Below, piece by piece: positions 1 to 4,688 of a DNA stretch of 8,228 nucleotides. The notes under the pieces are model-generated. The model was given only the letters and a program-made list of their open reading frames with translations. It did not search any database and was not told the DNA's origin. A program made the translations under genes and the position numbers. The DNA comes from GCA-2705995 sp965661625. Lineage in GTDB: Bacteria > Bacteroidota > Bacteroidia > Flavobacteriales_G > Salibacteraceae. The stretch lies in the NCBI GenBank assembly GCA_965661625.1, contig CBFIEM010000024.1, forward strand, positions 1-8,228, written 5' to 3'. Position 1 is the stretch's first letter. Each line of letters opens with the position of its first letter.

Positions 1-30
1 CTTTTTTGTTTCAATAAGAATAAGTAAACA

Positions 31-951
31 TTATTTGCTTACGTGTAATTTAAACGTGCGTTTGTTGGAATGAACAACGTAAAATCCTTCAAGCTCTTCA
101 TAAGGGATATAATCTCCTTCAAAAACCATAGCGCCACTCCAATTGAAAATCTGATAATGCTCAGGACCATTAACGCGGTCATGCGTTATGGTAGAACTAA
201 CATTGTCTACTACAAAAACATGTTGAATGCGGAGTTCACCAATTTTAGTTCCATTACGAAACTCTTCAACAAGGTAGCCAGTTGCATAGGTGCCTAGTGC
301 ATTAGGTGTCCAGTCAGATGTATTTGATGCAACCGAGTAAGTACCGTGGTTATTTAATTGCGTAAACCCTGAAACAGGGGTGTATAGACCAGTTCCGTCA
401 TTATACATGTTAAGCGCATCATCCATTGAAACTTGGATTTGATCGCCGTCAAAGTCAATCATGTTCTGATCGAAATCAAAAGTATTAGACTGATTAAGTC
501 CAACTAAAATATCCAATGGACTGCTAAGTACAGGTGATGTATTACTTCCGTTCATGGTGTAATCACACGCTATAACAAATTCTGCAGTAGTTGCATTTGG
601 AACGTTGTTAAGTCCATTGCGGCAGCAATGCTGATGAACAAATCGGTATTCGCCATTCGCTAAAGCAATGGTGTCACTCGCATACACATAAGCTTCAAAA
701 CCAGCAAAGGTAGAATCTACCGATATGGACATGGAAACCTGAGAGGTGTATTGATACTGATTGTTAGTGTTGGTATACATAAATGCCATTTGCGTTGGTG
801 GTGCAAATGAATTCGAGTCGGCGTAAATAGCCATAATCAATTGGACAGAGTCAATTGAGATTTGACGGACCCCTATGTATCCACTCATAATGTGGGAGGC
901 ACTTGTTTGTAAACTAACTAAGATTAAGCCAAGTAGTAAAATTCGTTTCAT
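31..951 (-). CDS. Secreted SHIMSG-family protein with short T9SS-like C-terminal domain
   Basis: An exported protein of about 306 residues. I chose the ATG at 951 because it directly opens a signal peptide (MKRILLLGLILVSLQTSA, then SHIMSG); the longer reading frame from 978 would need a TTG and puts nine extra residues before it. The mature N-terminus and spaced motifs match the domain that opens many large Bacteroidota adhesin or gliding-associated proteins (ASHIxGGEI type): HQHCCRNG near residues 106-113, NTSPV near 137, DFDGDQ near 166, VEEFRNG near 228 and HVFVV near 244. Large relatives usually continue into PKD-like repeats; this one stops after the single domain. Residues 253-306 (YQIFNWSGAMVFEG, LEGFYVV, FKLHVSK) look like the second half of a type A T9SS sorting domain, without the usual YPNP-like first half. 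Likely outer-surface or secreted; function unknown. No promoter is recognisable upstream and no terminator in the 30 bases downstream. Confidence 0.85.
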   Translation of the reverse strand: MKRILLLGLILVSLQTSASHIMSGYIGVRQISIDSVQLIMAIYADSNSFAPPTQMAFMYTNTNNQYQYTSQVSMSISVDSTFAGFEAYVYASDTIALANGEYRFVHQHCCRNGLNNVPNATTAEFVIACDYTMNGSNTSPVLSSPLDILVGLNQSNTFDFDQNMIDFDGDQIQVSMDDALNMYNDGTGLYTPVSGFTQLNNHGTYSVASNTSDWTPNALGTYATGYLVEEFRNGTKIGELRIQHVFVVDNVSSTITHDRVNGPEHYQIFNWSGAMVFEGDYIPYEELEGFYVVHSNKRTFKLHVSK

Positions 952-1253
952 GTCAATAGTTTTAAGGATGAATAACAAATAACACGATAGATGAAAACAA
1001 CTTTTGGGTAGCAGGTAATTGGGTTTTGCAAGGGTTTTCTCTTTCGTTTAATTTGAACAAGAGCAGTGGCCACTACTTTTATTCAATGCGTTGACGAAGG
1101 ACTGTTTTTAAAAGTTGCCCATGCTGTAAGTTGCTTTCTGTATGGCTTGTTATTACTGGTTTTCCGATTAATTTGACCTACTCTAGTTTTAATGGTTCTT
1201 ACAAAATGGTCTAAAAACAGAAGTGCTAAATTGAGCAAAGTGCCGGTAGAGAA
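952..1253. other. Intergenic gap, no gene recognised
   Basis: About 300 bases between the start of the SHIMSG-family gene and the stop of the LuxE-like gene, both on the minus strand. The short open frames here show no recognisable protein features. It should contain the promoter of the left gene and the 3' end of the LuxE-like transcript, but I find no perfect TAnnTTTG element on the minus strand and no GC-rich hairpin followed by a T tract. The only structures I see are a 10-bp palindrome AGTGGCCACT at 1065-1074, two GGGTTTT copies at 1021-1027 and 1032-1038, and two AAGTGC copies near 1221 and 1239. None is convincing as a site. Confidence 0.6.
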
Positions 1254-2237
1254 TCAATTGACAAGTAAATTACAACCGCGAATATCACTGTTGTCAAATC
1301 GGCCCAAGATTTCAAAACTTCCATCGCGATATACCTTGCCAAGGTCTTGGGTTTCAATAAACGCGCAACTGGCCTGATTGCCTAAATCAATAACATTAAT
1401 TCCTGCGGTTTCTCCAAATGCGCAGAGGGTAAACGGATCGTTAACTTCGCGGGGAAGTACGCACATCCAAGGTGGGCACTTGAACTTGTTTTTTCCAGTA
1501 GAATAAGCTTGAGAGAGAAGTTCCGTCATACCGTATTCACTGTGAATTTGAGTTACACCAAAACCGTGCTGAAGGACTTGATGCAATTCGGACTTTGTAA
1601 CTTCTTTGCGTTTGCCTTTCATGCCACCGGTTTCCACAATTACGGTATGCTTAAGTGGAAAGTCAATCGCTTGTGCTAAGTCTAAAAGTGCATAGGTAAC
1701 ACCAATTAACAGTGTTTGTTGACCGTTGGCTTCCAATGCTTTCAGGTGGTGGATTAGCTCCTCCTGATTATGTAAGTAAAATCCACTTCTTGGGTCTTGC
1801 GACTGTTCAATCATTGCATCAACCATAAATACCAATGATGAACCTTCCCGCTCTAGGTAAGACGGTAAAAGTCCGAGGATTACCCAATCTGAAAGAGGTC
1901 CATAAATGCGCTGAAACCCTTTGGTGAAATTTGTAGTATACCATTCAAGAGATGGAACCTCATGCGTACTAGTTTGATTACCAGTTGTTCCACTGCTTGT
2001 AAATGAAGTTTCGCTCGTGAAATTGGGATTGAAAACACGATGTGATTTAAAAAACTGGATGGGAAGAAAAGGAATGTTGTAAAGACTTACAACCGAGTTG
2101 GGATTGATGTCGAGGTGCTTACAATAGTCACGGTAAATCGGTAGTTGTGCTGCCTGCTGGCGAAAGAGGTCAAGTGCATGTTGCTCAAATTCTTCTGCCT
2201 TCTCTATCTTGAATATGTCATAATTTAACTGCTGCAA
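1254..2237 (-). CDS. LuxE-like acyl-protein synthetase / acyltransferase (ANL superfamily)
   Basis: 327 residues, close to the length of LuxE-type enzymes, which activate a carboxylic or fatty acid with ATP to an acyl-adenylate and hold the acyl group as a thioester. Visible ANL motifs in order: the P-loop-like SSGTTGNQTS (81-90), ETGGMKGKRKE (202-212), HSEYGMTE (232-239, the YGxTE motif), ETQDLG (295-300) and GRFDNSDIRGCNL (312-324). The protein ends just after this last motif, so the mobile C-terminal subdomain of full acyl-CoA synthetases is absent, as in LuxE. Cys322 lies six residues from the C-terminus. No luxC, luxD or luxAB is present, so bioluminescence is not implied; the acyl substrate is unknown. 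Start: no in-frame ATG exists near the N-terminus and a stop codon lies four codons upstream, so TTG at 2235-2237 is used; the N-terminal sequence is family-like from there. Cytoplasmic. Transcribed away from the lipoprotein gene across a very short gap. Confidence 0.88.
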   Translation of the reverse strand: MQQLNYDIFKIEKAEEFEQHALDLFRQQAAQLPIYRDYCKHLDINPNSVVSLYNIPFLPIQFFKSHRVFNPNFTSETSFTSSGTTGNQTSTHEVPSLEWYTTNFTKGFQRIYGPLSDWVILGLLPSYLEREGSSLVFMVDAMIEQSQDPRSGFYLHNQEELIHHLKALEANGQQTLLIGVTYALLDLAQAIDFPLKHTVIVETGGMKGKRKEVTKSELHQVLQHGFGVTQIHSEYGMTELLSQAYSTGKNKFKCPPWMCVLPREVNDPFTLCAFGETAGINVIDLGNQASCAFIETQDLGKVYRDGSFEILGRFDNSDIRGCNLLVN

Positions 2238-2272
2238 ACCAAAATTGTGTTATGTGCGTTACCTTTGGTGTT

Positions 2273-2761
2273 ATGATTCACCAAGGAGCCTCAAAATTAC
2301 TATTTCTAATAGGTATTTTAACCATGAGTTATGGCTGTCAGCGCGATGATTGTGAAGGTTCACTTCCCACCATTGAGTTTAAAGCAGTGTCACCCATTTC
2401 TGATCAAGATGCAATCTTACAATTAACCTTTAATGATTGTGATGGAGATATTGGGTTGGATCCTGAGGATACGACAGGCATATTTGCGCTAGGATCGCGC
2501 TATTATTATAACCTTTATGTTGATTATTATGAGCTAGAGGACGGCGAGTGGGTTGACTATACCGGCTTTACCCAGTATCGTATTCCCAGGTTAGAATCAG
2601 ATGGGGCAAGTGATCGCGTTGAAGGAGAAATTCAGGTAACCATTAAGCCTTATTACTTCAGTGGAACAGCCAATGATACGTTTCGCTATGAGATTATTTT
2701 AATTGATCGGTCACGGAATGAAACAGCGCCTTTGGTCTCTCCTTCCTTCGTGAAGCCTTAA
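2273..2761 (+). CDS. Small lipoprotein, probably surface-exposed, unknown function
   Basis: 162 residues from the ATG at 2273. An in-frame ATG at 2252 would add seven residues (MCVTFGV); I prefer 2273 because it gives a compact signal peptide, MIHQGASK followed by the hydrophobic LLFLIGILTMSYG and Cys22. Both ATGs are preceded by GTGTT, so spacing does not decide. SYGC is a loose lipobox, acceptable in Bacteroidota. The residues right after the cysteine, QRDD, resemble the lipoprotein export signal (QKDD type) that sends lipoproteins to the cell surface in this phylum. The mature part is acidic with DGDIGL, an aromatic stretch YYYNLYVDYYE, and DTFRYEIILIDRSRNE near the end, a pattern I know from small uncharacterised Bacteroidota lipoproteins. 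No enzymatic motif is visible. The gene starts 35 bases (14 with the longer start) from the divergent LuxE-like gene, and its TAA overlaps the stop codon of the convergent phosphate transporter gene. Confidence 0.8.
   Translation: MIHQGASKLLFLIGILTMSYGCQRDDCEGSLPTIEFKAVSPISDQDAILQLTFNDCDGDIGLDPEDTTGIFALGSRYYYNLYVDYYELEDGEWVDYTGFTQYRIPRLESDGASDRVEGEIQVTIKPYYFSGTANDTFRYEIILIDRSRNETAPLVSPSFVKP
2292..2299 (-). promoter_or_regulatory. Candidate -7 element (TAATTTTG) for the LuxE-like gene
   Basis: The minus strand reads TAATTTTG, a full match to the Bacteroidota -7 consensus TAnnTTTG, about 55 bases upstream of the TTG start. At the expected 19-base spacing the -33 position reads TTA rather than TTG, so that half is weak. 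The site lies inside the 5' coding part of the divergent lipoprotein gene, as the tiny gap between the genes would require. Short motifs like this occur by chance. Confidence 0.3.
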
Positions 2762-4455
2762 ACCTTGCCAACAACAGCTTCCATAACATTCATCACGATG
2801 TCGGAAGTTTTTTCACAAGCCGTATAGAGATCGGCGTAAACCAATCCGCTTTTCATGTTATAATCCCCACGCTCTATACTTTGCAAGTGAGCCGCTCTAA
2901 TTTCCCACTTGAGTTTATTCATTTTGTCATGAATGGCACGGGACTTTTCAATGTTTGCCTTGCCATACTCCATATTTAAGTTTTTCAGCATCTCAATAAT
3001 AGCCTCTTCCAAAACCGCTAGAAGGTTGTTCAAGTTTTCGCGTTGTTCAGGAGTAAACCAAGTGCGATCCTCAACCTTTTTCTCCATGTATTTAGACATC
3101 AAATAGATGTTATCAGCAATCCGCTCCAAATCATTAATGATACTGAGCATGCTTCTTACCCGGAGGGAGCTATTTGCTGTGAGTTCTCCTGATGAAACCT
3201 TCAACAGGTAATCGGCAATCTCCACCTCTACACGATCTGTGATATCCTCGTATTTCTGAATTTTAGCCAACCGTTTGGTAATGCGCTTAGATTCTTTCGA
3301 CTGAAACAAGTCGATAAAGAAGCCAAGCATGCGATGAGTAAGGTGTCCAAACTTAGCTACCTCCTTACTGGCTTCATGGAGTGATAGCTCAGGAGTGCCC
3401 ATTAACCCCGTATTGATGTACTCAAGATGGTATTCTTTATCAATCTTTCCTTTAGAGGAAACCATTTTAATAACAATCCGCTCAATTGGTTTCACGAACC
3501 AAACCAACATCAGTACATTGATGATATTGAAACTGGTGTGAAAAATTGAAAGGGCAATGGGAATTTGTGTTGGATCATCATAAGGTGAAACGCCACCAAA
3601 ATAGGAGGTATTTACCATTACTGAATTTACAGCATCCAAGAATAAAGGAAGCACGATCAACATCCAAATAACACCTATGATGTTGAAAATAAAGTGGGCT
3701 CTTGCGGCTCTTTTGGCGTGAACATTGGCAATCATTGCTGCTAAATTGGCCGTAATAGTGGTTCCTATATTTTCACCCATAACAATGCCCACTGCCATAT
3801 CAAAAGGAATCCAACCTTCGTTGCACATTACCAACGTAAGCGCAAGTGCAGCAGACGAAGACTGGACAATAATGGTAAGAAGGGTTCCTATTCCAATAAA
3901 TATTAGGGTAGAGGCAATGCCCATATCCGTGTAATGTTGCAGGAATGAAAGGATTTCTGGATTTTGTTGTAGGTCTGGAACGGAGTCTTTTAGTGCCTCC
4001 AAGCCCATAAAAAGTAAGGCGAAACCAATGAGCAGCTCTGAAAGTGAACGCAATGAATTGCGAGTTGCAAACATCAGCGGGAAGCCAATTGCAATGATGG
4101 GTAAGGCAATCACGGAGATTTTAATTTTAAACCCGAAATAAGCTACAAGCCAGCTGGTTAGCGTAGTACCCACATTGGCTCCCATAATAACACCAATGGA
4201 TTCAACGAGCGACAACAACCCTGCATTTACAAAGCTTACTGTCATTACGGTTGTTGCACTTGAGGACTGCACCAAGGCAGTAATTAAAATCCCGGTTAAT
4301 ATTCCAAAAAACCGATTGGATGTCATTGCAGAGAGGATGTCCCGCATTTTATTGCCTGCAAGCTTTTGGATTCCTTCACTCATCACCTTCATTCCGTAAA
4401 TGAAGAAGCCCAATGCACCAATTAATTTGAGCGCGTCAAATATGCCGTATTCCAT
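2758..4455 (-). CDS. Na+/phosphate cotransporter family protein with C-terminal PhoU-like domain
   Basis: 565 residues, usual for bacterial Na/Pi cotransporters of the NptA/YjbB type. These inner-membrane proteins move inorganic phosphate with sodium; some family members act in export. The membrane part (about residues 8-325) holds the two inverted repeats that define the family: QSSSATT (63-69) followed by GANVGTT (92-98), and QSSSAAL (198-204) followed by GENIGTT (227-233). The QSSS and GxNxGTT pairs form the substrate and sodium site in this fold. HTSFN (306-310) closes the membrane domain. Residues about 355-560 are helical and charged, with NDLERIADNI (441-450), typical of PhoU-like regulatory domains. 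All key motifs are intact. The ATG at 4455 follows an A-rich stretch (AAAAAGGT). Regulation: a -7 element at 4484-4491 and three phosphate-box-like repeats at 4548-4575 lie upstream. Its stop codon overlaps that of the convergent lipoprotein gene, with no terminator between them. Confidence 0.95.
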   Translation of the reverse strand: MEYGIFDALKLIGALGFFIYGMKVMSEGIQKLAGNKMRDILSAMTSNRFFGILTGILITALVQSSSATTVMTVSFVNAGLLSLVESIGVIMGANVGTTLTSWLVAYFGFKIKISVIALPIIAIGFPLMFATRNSLRSLSELLIGFALLFMGLEALKDSVPDLQQNPEILSFLQHYTDMGIASTLIFIGIGTLLTIIVQSSSAALALTLVMCNEGWIPFDMAVGIVMGENIGTTITANLAAMIANVHAKRAARAHFIFNIIGVIWMLIVLPLFLDAVNSVMVNTSYFGGVSPYDDPTQIPIALSIFHTSFNIINVLMLVWFVKPIERIVIKMVSSKGKIDKEYHLEYINTGLMGTPELSLHEASKEVAKFGHLTHRMLGFFIDLFQSKESKRITKRLAKIQKYEDITDRVEVEIADYLLKVSSGELTANSSLRVRSMLSIINDLERIADNIYLMSKYMEKKVEDRTWFTPEQRENLNNLLAVLEEAIIEMLKNLNMEYGKANIEKSRAIHDKMNKLKWEIRAAHLQSIERGDYNMKSGLVYADLYTACEKTSDIVMNVMEAVVGKV

Positions 4456-4483
4456 ACCTTTTTGCGGGTTACTTGTAAGTGGA

Positions 4484-4491
4484 CAAAGGTA
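4484..4491 (-). promoter_or_regulatory. Probable -7 promoter element (TACCTTTG) of the Na/Pi cotransporter gene
   Basis: The minus strand reads TACCTTTG, a perfect match to the Bacteroidota -7 consensus TAnnTTTG. It lies 28 bases upstream of the ATG, which would give a leader of roughly 20 bases. At the expected -33 position, 19-21 bases further upstream, I see only CTG-like sequence rather than TTTG, so the promoter may be weak and depend on an activator. The intergenic position and correct orientation support it. Confidence 0.5.
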
Positions 4492-4547
4492 TACATATCT
4501 GCTTTTCAGCTCGAGATATATTGTTTTTTGGGTGCTGTTGAAGAAGG

Positions 4548-4575
4548 AGTTAAGCAGAACTTAATGTGCAGTTAA
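4548..4575 (-). promoter_or_regulatory. Candidate phosphate-box-like operator: three TTAA(C/G)T repeats spaced by 11 bp
   Basis: On the strand of the Na/Pi gene the sequence reads TTAACT, five bases, TTAAGT, five bases, TTAACT. On the plus strand the units start at 4548, 4559 and 4570, exactly 11 bases apart. Tandem repeats of about 11 bp are the usual binding pattern of PhoB/PhoP/OmpR-type response regulators, and TTAACA-like repeats with about five-base spacers are known for Bacillus PhoP. The array lies about 95 bases upstream of the transporter start and some 60 bases from the -7 element, further than a classical activator site. The area also contains small inverted repeats (TTAAG-N5-CTTAA at 4550-4564; GTGCA-N8-TGCAC at 4566-4583), so a dyad-binding regulator is an alternative. 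Confidence 0.4.
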
Positions 4576-4633
4576 CATTGCACTGCTTTGTAGGGATACG
4601 TTTTGATTAGCGGTGACCTATGTTGAAGGTTCC

Positions 4634-4670
4634 AAAAAAAAATGGCCAGCAAAATTGCTGACCATTTTTT
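4634..4670 (-). terminator. Intrinsic terminator of the TonB-dependent receptor gene
   Basis: On the minus strand, 19 bases after the receptor stop codon, a 15-bp stem (4656-4670 pairing with 4637-4651) closes a four-base loop AUUU. The core is CAGCA/TGCTG next to TGG/CCA, and the transcript runs into nine U residues. The only imperfect pair is a U-G wobble in the minus-strand RNA; the plus-strand RNA would have an A-C mismatch at the same place. This fits selection for the minus-strand transcript. It insulates the receptor unit from the Na/Pi gene. Confidence 0.88.
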
Positions 4671-4688
4671 CAATATCAAGAATAAGTA

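Noticed and set aside
70..297. Plus-strand open frame of 75 codons
   Set aside because: It lies antisense within the well-supported SHIMSG-family gene and has no recognisable domain or signal.
1065..1074. 10-bp palindrome AGTGGCCACT in the left intergenic gap
   Set aside because: It has no loop, no T tract and no useful position relative to a start codon; a chance palindrome is likely.
1192..1377. Plus-strand open frame of 61 codons reaching into the LuxE-like gene
   Set aside because: More than half overlaps the conserved C-terminal part of the LuxE-like gene in antisense, and the peptide has no family resemblance.
2260..2267. Plus-strand TACCTTTG, a perfect -7 consensus match, near the lipoprotein start
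   Set aside because: Initiation would fall at or after the preferred ATG at 2273 and leave no start before the signal peptide; no TTG lies at the right upstream distance.
3725..4399. Two plus-strand open frames of 69 and 74 codons
   Set aside because: Both are antisense to the conserved membrane repeats of the Na/Pi cotransporter, and their hydrophobic composition mirrors that gene.
4622..4663. Possible 13-codon plus-strand peptide starting in the intergenic region
   Set aside because: It runs straight through the terminator stem, has no ribosome site and shows no other support.
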